The translations under genes and the position numbers were made by a program. Shown one piece after another: positions 8,429 through 15,284 of a DNA stretch of 24,996 bases. The stretch lies in contig DDKS01000016.1 of NCBI GenBank assembly GCA_002340095.1, positions 1 through 24,996 on the forward strand, read 5' to 3'. The notes under the pieces are model-generated. The model had not been told where the DNA came from and made no database searches. It was given only the letters and a program-made list of their open reading frames with translations. The DNA comes from Betaproteobacteria bacterium UBA2592. Lineage in GTDB: Bacteria; Pseudomonadota; Gammaproteobacteria; Burkholderiales; Rhodocyclaceae. How positions within the stretch are numbered: the first letter of the stretch is position 1; each line of letters opens with the position of its first letter.

Positions 8429-8812
8429 ATGGCGGAGAATCTGGAAGATCTGACCCGGGCCGTGCTGGCCTTCCGGGATGAGCGCAACTGGGCCCAGTTC
8501 CATGGCCTGCGCCACCTGATCGTTTCCCTCAACCTGGAAGCCGGGGAACTGCTGGAGCTGACCCAGTGGCAGAGCGATGCCGAAATCGAGGCGCTGCCCC
8601 GGGACCCGGCCGGGCGCGAGGCCCTGGCCGACGAGTGCGCCGACGTGCTGGCCTATCTGCTGCTGCTCGCCGACCGGGCCCGGATCGACCTGGGCCAGGC
8701 CCTGCGGCAGAAACTGGTCAAGAACGCCCGGAAATACCCGGTGGACAAGAGCCATGGCCGGCGCGACAAATATTCGGTGCTGGAGCGGGCGGGGGAGAAG
8801 ACGCCAGGCTGA
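8429..8812 (+). CDS. MazG-like nucleotide pyrophosphohydrolase (RS21-C6/dCTPase type)
   Basis: This 127-residue all-alpha NTP pyrophosphohydrolase belongs to the MazG/RS21-C6 group. Such enzymes hydrolyse (d)NTPs to monophosphate and pyrophosphate, often as house-cleaning of damaged or excess dCTP analogues; the substrate here is not determinable. The metal-binding pattern ExxE...ExxD is intact: EAGELLE near residues 37-43 and DECADVLAYLLLLAD near residues 68-82. The C-terminal signature NARKYPVDKSHGRRDKY is also typical. Two in-frame ATGs lie 6 nt apart at 8423 and 8429. AGGGAG (8414-8419) is 3 nt from the first and 9 nt from the second, so I prefer 8429. The stop is 8 nt from the end of convergent rlmJ, with no terminator between them. 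Confidence 0.9.
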   Translation: MAENLEDLTRAVLAFRDERNWAQFHGLRHLIVSLNLEAGELLELTQWQSDAEIEALPRDPAGREALADECADVLAYLLLLADRARIDLGQALRQKLVKNARKYPVDKSHGRRDKYSVLERAGEKTPG

Positions 8813-8820
8813 GGCCGGCT

Positions 8821-9666
8821 TCAGTCATCCTGCACCTCCAGCTTCCACTCGGCGCCATCGCCCAGAGCCAGCTGCCGGGTGAGCCAGGGCAGGGTCTGGC
8901 GCAGGGTTTCCGCCAGGGTCCAGGGCGGATTGATGATGAACATGCCGCTGCCGTGCATGCCGAAACCGTCGGTGGCAGGGGCCTGGACCCGCAGGCTCAC
9001 GTGCAGCCAGCTCTTGGTCGGCAGATGCTTGAGCCGGTCCGGCAACTGGCGGGATTCGATCTTGGACAGCTGGGGGTACCAGAGGGCATAGGTGCCGGTG
9101 GCAAAACGCTTGAGCCCTTCCTTCAGGGCCTTGATCACGGCGGCGTAATCATTGCGGGTTTCGTAAGAGGGGTCGATCAGCACCAGGCCCCGGCGGGTGG
9201 GAGGCGGCAGCAGGGCGTTCAGGGCGGCCAGGCCATCGCCTTCGACGATGTTCACCTGGCGGCCGGTGCCGTTGAAGGTCCTGGCCAGCAGCTTCACCTC
9301 GTTGCCGTGCAGTTCGAAAAGGCGCAGCCGGTCATCCTTGCGCAGGGCCTGATACGCCAGCCAGGGGGAGCCGGGGTAGTGGCGTAGTTTTCCTTCCGGG
9401 TTCAATTCCCGCACGGCATCCAGGTATTCCGCCACGGCCCTGGGCTGGCCCGTGGCTGTCCACAGGCGGGCGATCCCGTTGCGGAACTCCCCCAGCTTCT
9501 GGGCCTGTTCCGATTCCAGGCTGTAGCGGCCAGCGCCGGCATGGGTGTCCACCACCCACAGGGGGGCGGGTTTCCGGGTCATGTACTGGAGGATCTGGAC
9601 GAGCACCAGGTGTTTCAGGACGTCGGCGTGGTTGCCGGCATGGAAGGCGTGGCGGTAGCTGAGCAT
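8821..9666 (-). CDS. rlmJ: 23S rRNA (adenine(2030)-N6)-methyltransferase RlmJ
   Basis: This 281-residue protein is the usual RlmJ length. RlmJ is the SAM-dependent enzyme that makes m6A2030 in 23S rRNA. The N-terminus MLSYRHAFHAGNHADVLKH is diagnostic. The SAM motif VDTHAGAGRYSL falls near residues 39-50. The catalytic motif is DPSYE at 165-169, where E. coli has DPPYE; the second Pro is Ser here. FELH and GSGMFIINPPW are also typical. I chose the ATG at 9664-9666 because the conserved N-terminus starts there; the 32 codons upstream read as unconserved sequence. It follows the IsdG-like gene after 19 nt and is probably co-transcribed with it. Confidence 0.95.
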   Translation of the reverse strand: MLSYRHAFHAGNHADVLKHLVLVQILQYMTRKPAPLWVVDTHAGAGRYSLESEQAQKLGEFRNGIARLWTATGQPRAVAEYLDAVRELNPEGKLRHYPGSPWLAYQALRKDDRLRLFELHGNEVKLLARTFNGTGRQVNIVEGDGLAALNALLPPPTRRGLVLIDPSYETRNDYAAVIKALKEGLKRFATGTYALWYPQLSKIESRQLPDRLKHLPTKSWLHVSLRVQAPATDGFGMHGSGMFIINPPWTLAETLRQTLPWLTRQLALGDGAEWKLEVQDD

Positions 9667-9685
9667 GGGGTCCGTTCGCGTGGGG

Positions 9686-9991
9686 TCAGAGGATGGACTC
9701 GAAAAGTTCCAGGTGGGGCGGGCCCAGGTAGATTTCCCGGGGCGTCCTGCCGGCGTTGGCATGGGCCTTCATGAAGGCTTCCGACTGAGTCCAGGCCTCG
9801 AAGGCTTGTTCGGACTCCCATTCGGTATGGGAGGCAAACAGGGTGTACTCCTCGGTTTCCGGGCCTTTGAGCAAGTGAAAACGGATAAAGCCGGGAACTT
9901 CGCCAAGGTGGCTTTCGCGGCGGCGCCAGTGCTCGATGAAAGTCTCCTCGTGCCCACGGGCGATCTTGAAACGGTTCATGGCGAGAAACAT
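9686..9991 (-). CDS. IsdG/HmoA-type antibiotic-biosynthesis-monooxygenase-fold protein, candidate haem-degrading monooxygenase
   Basis: This 101-residue dimeric ferredoxin-like (ABM-fold) protein resembles the IsdG/IsdI/HmoA group. IsdG-type enzymes cleave haem and release iron using an Asn/Trp/His triad. Equivalent residues are present: N6 (MFLAMNR), W67 (AFEAWTQSEAF) and H77 (KAHANA), at positions nearly identical to IsdI N6/W66/H76. The PGF at 33-35 and the TEWES motif at 56-60 also match. The start MFLAMNRFKI parallels the IsdI start MFMAENR, which supports the ATG at 9989-9991. Haem degradation is inferred; many ABM-fold proteins have other roles. No haem-uptake genes are nearby, and rlmJ follows after 19 nt. 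Confidence 0.85.
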   Translation of the reverse strand: MFLAMNRFKIARGHEETFIEHWRRRESHLGEVPGFIRFHLLKGPETEEYTLFASHTEWESEQAFEAWTQSEAFMKAHANAGRTPREIYLGPPHLELFESIL

Positions 9992-10027
9992 GGCGGGCCT
10001 CAGGGATGGGATGGTTGTGGAGGAGGC

Positions 10028-10033
10028 ATTTTA
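10028..10033 (-). promoter_or_regulatory. Candidate -10 box for the haem-monooxygenase-rlmJ unit
   Basis: On the minus strand GATAAAATG contains TAAAAT 36 bases before the start codon. A possible TTGCCC lies 22 bp upstream, which is too far for a classical -35, so the call is weak. Confidence 0.3.
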
Positions 10034-10241
10034 TCGGATGCGCCCCGGGGCTTGCGGGCAATTGTGATCCCTTCCAGGGTAATCGCATGAATGACGCAGT
10101 CGGAATGGTCGTTGGCCATCTGTCCCGCCCGCCGCCTGGTCGCCACCGCCTCGGACCGCTATCGGGCTCAACGCCTCGGCCTGGCATGACCATCATTCGT
10201 GCGATTGCCCTGGCGCCTCGACGCCGCCCGGGGTTTTCGGC

Positions 10242-10247
10242 TAGAAT
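10242..10247 (+). promoter_or_regulatory. Candidate -10 box for pyrG
   Basis: TAGAAT in GGCTAGAATTGCGC lies 26 nt before the pyrG ATG and would give a leader of about 20 nt. No clear -35 lies at the standard spacing (TTGCCC is 31 bp upstream). Support comes from the recurrence of CTAGAAT ahead of other genes in the window. Confidence 0.45.
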
Positions 10248-10273
10248 TGCGCTTTCCCGCAGCCTGTATTTCC

Positions 10274-11911
10274 ATGACCAAATACGTATTTGTCACCGGC
10301 GGCGTGGTGTCCTCCCTCGGCAAGGGCATCGCCGCCGCGTCTCTCGGGGCCATCCTCGAATCCCGCGGCATCAAGGTTACCCATCTCAAGCTGGATCCCT
10401 ACATCAACGTGGACCCGGGCACCATGTCGCCCTTCCAGCACGGGGAGGTCTTCGTGACCGAGGACGGGGCCGAGACGGACCTGGACCTGGGCCACTACGA
10501 GCGCTTCACCAGTGCCAAGATGTCCAGGCGCAACAATTTCACCACGGGCCAGGTCTATGACTCGGTGTTGCGGAAGGAGCGCCGGGGCGAGTACCTGGGC
10601 AAGACCGTGCAGGTCATCCCCCACATCACCGACGAGATCAAGAGCAAGGTCAAGGCCGGCGCCGAAGGGGCCGACGTGGCCATCGTCGAGGTGGGCGGCA
10701 CCGTGGGTGACATCGAATCCCTGCCGTTCCTGGAGGCCATCCGCCAGATGGGCATCGAGGAAGGGCGCAACAATACCTGCTACATCCACCTGACCCTGTT
10801 GCCCTACATTCCCACGGCCGGAGAGTTGAAGACCAAGCCGACCCAGCATTCCGTCAAGGAGCTGCGCGAGATCGGCATCCAGCCCGACGTGCTCTTGTGC
10901 CGGGCCGATCGCCCGATTCCCGCTGACGAGCGGCGCAAGATCGCCCTGTTCTGCAACGTCATGCCCGAGGCCGTGATCGAGTGTCTGGATGCGGATTCCA
11001 TCTACAAGATTCCCGGGATGCTGCACGAGCAGATGCTCGACGAGATCGTCTGCCACAAGCTGGGCATTCTGGCCAAGGCTGCCGACCTGGGTGTCTGGGA
11101 AAAGCTGATCGACGCCCTGGAGCACCCGGAACACCAGCTCGACATCGCCTTCGTGGGCAAATACGTGGATCTCACCGAGTCCTACAAGTCCCTGATCGAG
11201 GCGGTGAACCACGCCGGCATGCATACCCGCTGCAAGGTCAACATTCATTACCTGGATTCCGAAGCCCTGGAAACCGAGGGCACCGACATCCTCAAATCCA
11301 TGGACGCCATCCTGGTGCCCGGCGGCTTCGGCAAGCGCGGCACCGAAGGCAAGATTGCCGCGATCCGCTATGCCCGGGAAAACAAGGTGCCCTATCTGGG
11401 CATCTGCCTCGGCATGCAGATGGCCGTGGTGGAATTCGCCCGGGACGTGGCCGGCATGGCCGGGGCCCATTCCACCGAGTTCGAGCAGGACACGCCCTAT
11501 CCGGTGGTCGGCCTGATCACCGAATGGCTGGATGCCTCCGGCAAGCTCGAGAAGCGCAGCGAGGATTCCGACCTGGGGGGCACCATGCGTCTGGGTGGCC
11601 AGGTCTGCCTCCTCAAGGAAGGCAGCAAGGCCCGCGCCATCTACGGCCAGCCCGAGATCGTCGAGCGCCATCGGCATCGCTACGAGGTGAACAACACCTT
11701 GCTCAGCCAGCTGGAGGAAAAGGGGCTTATCGTTTCCGGCCGCGCCCCGGGCACCGACCTGTGCGAGATGATCGAGTTGCCGGATGCGGTGCATCCCTGG
11801 TTCGTGGCCTGCCAGTTCCACCCGGAATTCACTTCCAATCCCCGTCAGGGCCACCCCCTGTTCATCTCCTACGTCCAGGCTGCCCTGGCCCAGAAGAAGG
11901 GCAGGGCATGA
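10274..11911 (+). CDS. pyrG: CTP synthase
   Basis: This 545-residue protein has the standard length for CTP synthase, which makes CTP from UTP, ATP and glutamine in the cytoplasm. The N-terminal synthetase domain begins MTKYVFVTGGVVSSLGKG with its nucleotide-binding loop, followed by LKLDPYINVDPGTMSPFQHG. The C-terminal class I glutaminase has the nucleophile C378 in LGICLGMQ and the HPEF motif around residues 515-518. I placed the start at 10274 because homologues start MTKY; upstream in-frame codons are unconserved. No clear Shine-Dalgarno is present, consistent with a short leader. The stop overlaps the kdsA start by 4 nt (ATGA), heading the pyrG-kdsA-eno-ftsB operon found widely in proteobacteria. 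Confidence 0.98.
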   Translation: MTKYVFVTGGVVSSLGKGIAAASLGAILESRGIKVTHLKLDPYINVDPGTMSPFQHGEVFVTEDGAETDLDLGHYERFTSAKMSRRNNFTTGQVYDSVLRKERRGEYLGKTVQVIPHITDEIKSKVKAGAEGADVAIVEVGGTVGDIESLPFLEAIRQMGIEEGRNNTCYIHLTLLPYIPTAGELKTKPTQHSVKELREIGIQPDVLLCRADRPIPADERRKIALFCNVMPEAVIECLDADSIYKIPGMLHEQMLDEIVCHKLGILAKAADLGVWEKLIDALEHPEHQLDIAFVGKYVDLTESYKSLIEAVNHAGMHTRCKVNIHYLDSEALETEGTDILKSMDAILVPGGFGKRGTEGKIAAIRYARENKVPYLGICLGMQMAVVEFARDVAGMAGAHSTEFEQDTPYPVVGLITEWLDASGKLEKRSEDSDLGGTMRLGGQVCLLKEGSKARAIYGQPEIVERHRHRYEVNNTLLSQLEEKGLIVSGRAPGTDLCEMIELPDAVHPWFVACQFHPEFTSNPRQGHPLFISYVQAALAQKKGRA

Positions 11912-12744
11912 AGCTTTGCGGCTTCGAGGTGGGTCTTGATCAGCCCCTGTTCCTGATTTCCGGGCCCTGCACGGCCGAATCCCTGGAACTCTGCATCGAG
12001 GTAGCCGGCACCCTCAAGGAAGCGTGCGGCCGCCTGGGGCTGCCCTACATCTTCAAGGCCTCCTACGACAAGGCCAATCGCAGCTCCGGCAAGTCCGTAC
12101 GTGGGCCCGGCCTGGATGCCGGCCTGAAAATGCTGGCCGAGGTGCGTCGCCAGGTGGGGGTCCCCGTGCTGACGGATGTGCACGAGAAAGCCGATATCGC
12201 CGCCGTGGCTGAGGTGGTGGATGTTCTCCAGACGCCGGCTTTTCTTTGCCGCCAGACCGATTTCATCCACGCGGTGGCCGCCTGCGGCAAGCCGGTGAAC
12301 ATCAAGAAAGGCCAGTTCCTGGCGCCGGGCGACATGAAGAACGTGGTGGACAAGGCCCGGGAGGTAAACGACGGGGCCGACAACATCATGGTTTGCGAGC
12401 GGGGGGTTTCCTTCGGTTACAACAACCTGGTGTCCGACATGCGCTCCCTGGCGATCATGCGGGAAACCGGCTGTCCGGTGGTGTTCGACGCCACCCACTC
12501 GGTGCAGCTGCCGGGCGGGCAGGGCACCTCGTCGGGCGGACAGCGGGAATTCGTCCCCGTGCTGGCCCGGGCTGCCGTGGCCGTGGGCATCGCCGGCCTG
12601 TTCATGGAAACCCACCCGAATCCCGAAAAGGCCTTTTCCGACGGCCCCAACAGCTGGCCCCTGCAGCGCATGGAAAGCCTGCTCGCCACCCTGGTGGCCC
12701 TGGATCGGGCCGTCAAGGCGACCGGCTTCGAAGAGTTGAAGTAA
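11908..12744 (+). CDS. kdsA: 3-deoxy-8-phosphooctulonate (Kdo-8-P) synthase, metal-type
   Basis: This 278-residue KdsA condenses phosphoenolpyruvate with arabinose-5-phosphate to give Kdo-8-phosphate for the lipopolysaccharide core. Motifs seen include KASYDKANRSSGKSVRGPGL, LTDVHE, LCRQTD and GGQREFV. The segment ISGPCTAES carries Cys at residue 21, where E. coli KdsA has Asn in GGMNVLES. With H197, E234 and D245 this completes the metal site known from Aquifex KdsA (C11, H185, E222, D233). It should therefore be a divalent-metal-dependent class enzyme. The ATG overlaps the pyrG stop by 4 nt. A 43-nt AT-rich gap separates it from eno. Confidence 0.97.
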   Translation: MKLCGFEVGLDQPLFLISGPCTAESLELCIEVAGTLKEACGRLGLPYIFKASYDKANRSSGKSVRGPGLDAGLKMLAEVRRQVGVPVLTDVHEKADIAAVAEVVDVLQTPAFLCRQTDFIHAVAACGKPVNIKKGQFLAPGDMKNVVDKAREVNDGADNIMVCERGVSFGYNNLVSDMRSLAIMRETGCPVVFDATHSVQLPGGQGTSSGGQREFVPVLARAAVAVGIAGLFMETHPNPEKAFSDGPNSWPLQRMESLLATLVALDRAVKATGFEELK

Positions 12745-12787
12745 TTTATCTGTTTTGCAATTCAAGTTATTGAAATAGGAGATTAAA

Positions 12788-14071
12788 ATGAGTTCTGTGG
12801 TTGATGTGATCGCCCGCGAGATCCTGGATTCCCGCGGCAACCCCACCGTCGAGTGCGACGTGTTACTCGAATCCGGCGTCATGGGCCGGGCCGCCGTGCC
12901 CTCCGGCGCCTCCACCGGCTCCCGGGAAGCCATCGAACTGCGCGACGGCGACAAGGGCCGCTACCTGGGCAAGGGCGTGCTGCAGGCCGTCGAGAACATC
13001 AATACCGAAATCTCCGAAGCCATCATCGGCCTGGATGCCCAGGAGCAGGCCTTCATCGACCAGACCATGATCGATCTGGACGGTACCGACAACAAGTCCC
13101 GCCTGGGTGCCAATGCCATCCTGGCCGTCTCCATGGCCGTGGCCAAGGCCGCCGCCGAGGAATCCGGCCTGCCGCTCTACCGCTACTTCGGCGGCATGGG
13201 CCCGATGCAGATGCCGGTGCCCATGATGAACATCATCAACGGCGGCGCTCACGCCAACAACAGTCTGGACATCCAGGAGTTCATGATCATGCCTGTGGGC
13301 GCCTCCTCCTTCCGTGAAGCCCTGCGCTGCGGTGCCGAGGTCTTCCATGCCCTGAAAAAGCTGCTCGACAAGAAGGGTTTTCCCACCGCCGTGGGCGACG
13401 AGGGCGGCTTCGCCCCCAATCTGGGCAGCCATGCCGAAGCCATCCAGCTGTGCATGCAGGCCATCGAGCAGGCTGGCTATACCCCGGGCCAGGATGTGCT
13501 GATCGCGCTCGACTGCGCCGCTTCCGAGTTCTACAAGGACGGCAAGTACTGCCTCGAAGGCGAGGGCCTGCAGCTGACCTCCGCCCAGTTCGTGGACTAC
13601 CTGGCCAACCTGGCCGACCAGTTCCCCATCGTTTCCATCGAGGACGGCATGGCCGAAGGCGACTGGGACGGCTGGAAGCTGCTCACCGAGCGCCTGGGCT
13701 CCAGGGTGCAGATCGTGGGTGACGACCTGTTCGTGACCAACACCCGCATCCTCAAGGAAGGCATCCAGAAGGGCATCGCCAACTCCATCCTGATCAAGAT
13801 CAACCAGATCGGCACCCTGTCCGAGACCTTCGCCGCCGTGGAAATGGCCAAGCGCGCCGGCTACACCGCCGTGATCTCCCACCGCTCCGGCGAAACCGAG
13901 GATTCCACCATCGCCGACATCGCCGTGGGCCTCAACGCCGGCCAGATCAAGACCGGGTCGCTCTCCCGTTCCGACCGGATCGCCAAGTACAACCAGCTGA
14001 TCCGCATCGAGGAAGATCTGGGCGATACCGCCTCCTATCCCGGTCGCGAGACCTTCTACAACCTCCGCTAA
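12788..14071 (+). CDS. eno: Enolase (phosphopyruvate hydratase)
   Basis: This 427-residue enolase interconverts 2-phosphoglycerate and phosphoenolpyruvate in glycolysis and can contribute to the RNA degradosome in some bacteria. Visible hallmarks are AREILDSRGNPTVECD at the N-terminus, GASTGSREAIELRD, the loop GGAHANNSLDIQEFMI, the metal-ligand region VSIEDGMAEGDWDGW, the signature LIKINQIGTLSET, and the C-terminal SHRSGETEDSTIAD. All expected regions are intact. An AGGAG lies 8 nt before the ATG, fixing the start. It produces PEP, a substrate of the preceding gene product KdsA. It is followed within 10 nt by a GC-rich hairpin that lies before ftsB. Confidence 0.98.
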   Translation: MSSVVDVIAREILDSRGNPTVECDVLLESGVMGRAAVPSGASTGSREAIELRDGDKGRYLGKGVLQAVENINTEISEAIIGLDAQEQAFIDQTMIDLDGTDNKSRLGANAILAVSMAVAKAAAEESGLPLYRYFGGMGPMQMPVPMMNIINGGAHANNSLDIQEFMIMPVGASSFREALRCGAEVFHALKKLLDKKGFPTAVGDEGGFAPNLGSHAEAIQLCMQAIEQAGYTPGQDVLIALDCAASEFYKDGKYCLEGEGLQLTSAQFVDYLANLADQFPIVSIEDGMAEGDWDGWKLLTERLGSRVQIVGDDLFVTNTRILKEGIQKGIANSILIKINQIGTLSETFAAVEMAKRAGYTAVISHRSGETEDSTIADIAVGLNAGQIKTGSLSRSDRIAKYNQLIRIEEDLGDTASYPGRETFYNLR

Positions 14072-14079
14072 GGAGCTGG

Positions 14080-14103
14080 AAGCCCCGGGAGACCGGGGCT
14101 TTT
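14080..14103 (+). terminator. GC-rich hairpin between eno and ftsB (attenuator-like or structural)
   Basis: A perfect 9-bp stem (AAGCCCCGG, 14080-14088; CCGGGGCTT, 14093-14101) has a GAGA loop and is followed by only two more T residues. It looks like a weak intrinsic terminator. Because it lies 8 nt before the ftsB ATG in the same operon, it may instead tune ftsB expression. Confidence 0.55.
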
Positions 14104-14109
14104 CCCATC

Positions 14110-14451
14110 ATGCGCTGGCTCACGGTCGGACTCCTCGTTCTCATCGCCTTCCTGCAGTACCCCCTCTGGTTTGGCAAGGGCGGGTGGCTGAGGGTGTGGG
14201 AGTACGACCGTCAGCTGGAGCAGCACAAGGAAATCACCCGCCAGCTCGAAGTCCGCAATGCCGGGCTGGATGCGGAAGTGCGCGATCTGAAGACCGGTTA
14301 CGAGGCCATCGAGGAGCGGGCCCGTTTCGAGCTGGGCATGGTCAAGCCCGGCGAGATCTTCATCCCCATCACCGAAAAGCCCCAGGATGCGGGCTCCCCG
14401 TCCGCCACCCCTCTGCCGCCACCCCAGGAAAGGAAGCCTGGCAGCCGCTGA
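14110..14451 (+). CDS. ftsB: Cell division protein FtsB
   Basis: This 113-residue FtsB is a bitopic inner-membrane protein of the FtsQLB divisome complex. It has an N-terminal membrane segment (about residues 4-17, VGLLVLIAFLQYPLW) followed by the family block LWFGKGGWLRVWEY. A coiled coil runs from about residue 31 to 68. The conserved ARFELGMVKPGEIFIPI segment lies at about 72-88. The tail is proline-rich and unconserved. Membrane topology is inferred as N-in with the coiled coil in the periplasm. The start is fixed by homologues beginning just before the membrane segment, although no Shine-Dalgarno lies next to it. The AAGGAG at the eno stop is 34 nt away across a hairpin. ftsB after eno is a conserved proteobacterial arrangement. 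Confidence 0.94.
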   Translation: MRWLTVGLLVLIAFLQYPLWFGKGGWLRVWEYDRQLEQHKEITRQLEVRNAGLDAEVRDLKTGYEAIEERARFELGMVKPGEIFIPITEKPQDAGSPSATPLPPPQERKPGSR

Positions 14452-14667
14452 GTCCGGGGGGCGGAAATTTATTTCGGCAAAACTGAAAATAAGCTTTGCG
14501 TTTATCGGCAATAGGGCGCATAGTTCGGCCTAGCGATTTTCAAGCAGTGCAGTTTTGGCAGGTTCAGTTCCCGCAGTTCCGGTTCGTTTCCCTTCATTAC
14601 CCCGCCGTCTTGAGTTTCGTCCCTTCGGGAAAACTTTCCCTCCAACTTTTCAAAAAGGAAACAAGAC
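14452..14667 (+). promoter_or_regulatory. Long upstream region and probable 5' leader of cspA
   Basis: This 216-nt gap precedes cspA. A possible promoter is TTGCGT (14496-14501), 17 bp, CATAGT (14519-14524), which would give a leader of about 135 nt. Near the gene two hairpins compete for the same GGGA: TCCC-TTC-GGGA (14620-14630) and GGGAAA-AC-TTTCCC (14627-14640). AAGGAA (14655-14660) is the Shine-Dalgarno, 7 nt from the ATG. Long structured leaders are established for E. coli cspA; a similar role here is inferred. Confidence 0.5.
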
Positions 14668-14871
14668 ATGGCAACAGGTACTGTCAAGTGGTTCAACGAC
14701 GCCAAGGGCTTCGGCTTCATCTCTCCCGAGAACGGTGGTGACGATCTCTTCGCCCACTTCTCCGCGATTCAATCCCAGGGCTTCAAGAGTCTGACCGAAG
14801 GTCAGCGCGTCAGCTTCGACGTGACCAGCGGCCCCAAGGGTCCCCAGGCCACCAACATCCGTCCCGAATAA
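14668..14871 (+). CDS. cspA: Cold shock protein (CspA family)
   Basis: This 67-residue single OB-fold cold-shock protein is the typical family length. CspA-type proteins bind single-stranded RNA and DNA and melt RNA structure. The start ATGTVKWFNDAKGFGFI contains RNP1 (KGFGFI, 13-18), and LFAHF (27-31) is RNP2. The C-terminal GPKGPQATNI is also canonical. AAGGAA lies 7 nt upstream of the ATG. The long leader and the strong terminator directly after the gene suggest a monocistronic transcript, with IF-1 encoded next. Several paralogues are usual in such genomes, so the letter after csp is not certain. Confidence 0.93.
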   Translation: MATGTVKWFNDAKGFGFISPENGGDDLFAHFSAIQSQGFKSLTEGQRVSFDVTSGPKGPQATNIRPE

Positions 14872-14923
14872 CATCGGACACGCGGGAATGCACGCCGGGC
14901 GAGGCCCGGTCTGTCTCCCTCCG

Positions 14924-14950
14924 AACCCGGCACAGGCCGGGTTTTTCTTT
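14924..14950 (+). terminator. Rho-independent terminator after cspA
   Basis: AACCCGGC (14924-14931), loop ACAG and GCCGGGTT (14936-14943) form an 8-bp stem that runs into TTTTTCTTTT. It sits between cspA and infA, so infA probably depends on readthrough or on its own promoter. Confidence 0.85.
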
Positions 14951-14972
14951 TCCCGATCCGGAAAGGATGGCC

Positions 14973-15236
14973 ATGGCCAAGGAAGAAATCCTCGAAATGC
15001 AGGGCACCGTCGATGAGGTGCTGCCCGATTCCCGTTTCCGCGTCACCCTGGAGAACGGCCACGGCCTCGTGGCTTACAGCGCCGGCAAGATGAAGAAACA
15101 TCACATCAAGATCATCGCCGGCGACAAGGTGACGCTGGAACTATCGCCCTACGACCTGAGCAAGGGCCGCATCACGTTCCGGCACATGCCCGGCCGGCCT
15201 TCCGGCCCGACCCATGCCCATGCACGCCGGCATTGA
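14973..15236 (+). CDS. infA: Translation initiation factor IF-1 (long, cspA-linked copy)
   Basis: This 87-residue IF-1 binds the 30S A-site region during initiation. The OB-fold sequence is clear: EMQGTVDEVLPDSRFRVTLE, NGHGLVAYSAGKMKKHHIKI and ELSPYDLSKGRITFRH. IF-1 is usually about 72 residues. This copy carries about 14 extra C-terminal residues rich in His, Gly, Pro and Arg (GRPSGPTHAHARRH). Two ATGs lie 6 nt apart; the AAAGG (14962-14966) abuts the first and is 6 nt from the second, so I chose 14973, giving MAKEE as in homologues. Some betaproteobacteria carry a second infA outside the ribosomal operon, and this looks like that copy; the other cannot be seen in this window. A strong terminator follows. 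Confidence 0.92.
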   Translation: MAKEEILEMQGTVDEVLPDSRFRVTLENGHGLVAYSAGKMKKHHIKIIAGDKVTLELSPYDLSKGRITFRHMPGRPSGPTHAHARRH

Positions 15237-15250
15237 GTCGGATTGCAAGA

Positions 15251-15281
15251 AAAGCCCGGCCGGAACAGCCGGGCTTTTTTA
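15251..15281. terminator. Bidirectional terminator between infA and the efflux operon
   Basis: AAAGCCCGGC (15251-15260), loop CGGAACA and GCCGGGCTTT (15268-15277) form a 10-bp stem followed by TTT. In the opposite sense the stem is followed by CTTGC after an A-rich arm, so it can serve both infA (+) and the ABC permease gene ending at 15285 (-). Confidence 0.88.
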
Positions 15282-15284
15282 CGT

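Larger units (their letters stand above)
9992..10273. other. Divergent intergenic region between the haem monooxygenase candidate and pyrG
   Basis: This 282-nt gap is the longest without a gene. It holds start-proximal sequence for two divergent units. On the plus strand a TAGAAT box (10242-10247) lies 26 nt before the pyrG ATG. On the minus strand a TAAAAT (10033-10028) lies 36 nt before the monooxygenase ATG. Short open frames inside have no recognisable protein character. I see no strong hairpin or repeat. Confidence 0.6.

Noticed and set aside
10087..10273. Possible small plus-strand gene in the gap before pyrG
   Set aside because: The frame has no ribosome site, reads as Arg/Pro-rich sequence, and runs into pyrG in another frame.
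10241..11854. A 537-codon minus-strand frame across pyrG
   Set aside because: It is the antisense shadow of CTP synthase, with composition typical of reverse-complemented GC-rich coding sequence.
12745..12787. AT-rich gap between kdsA and eno as an internal promoter
   Set aside because: TTGCAA is present, but a -10 at correct spacing would fall on the eno ribosome site, so I cannot support it.
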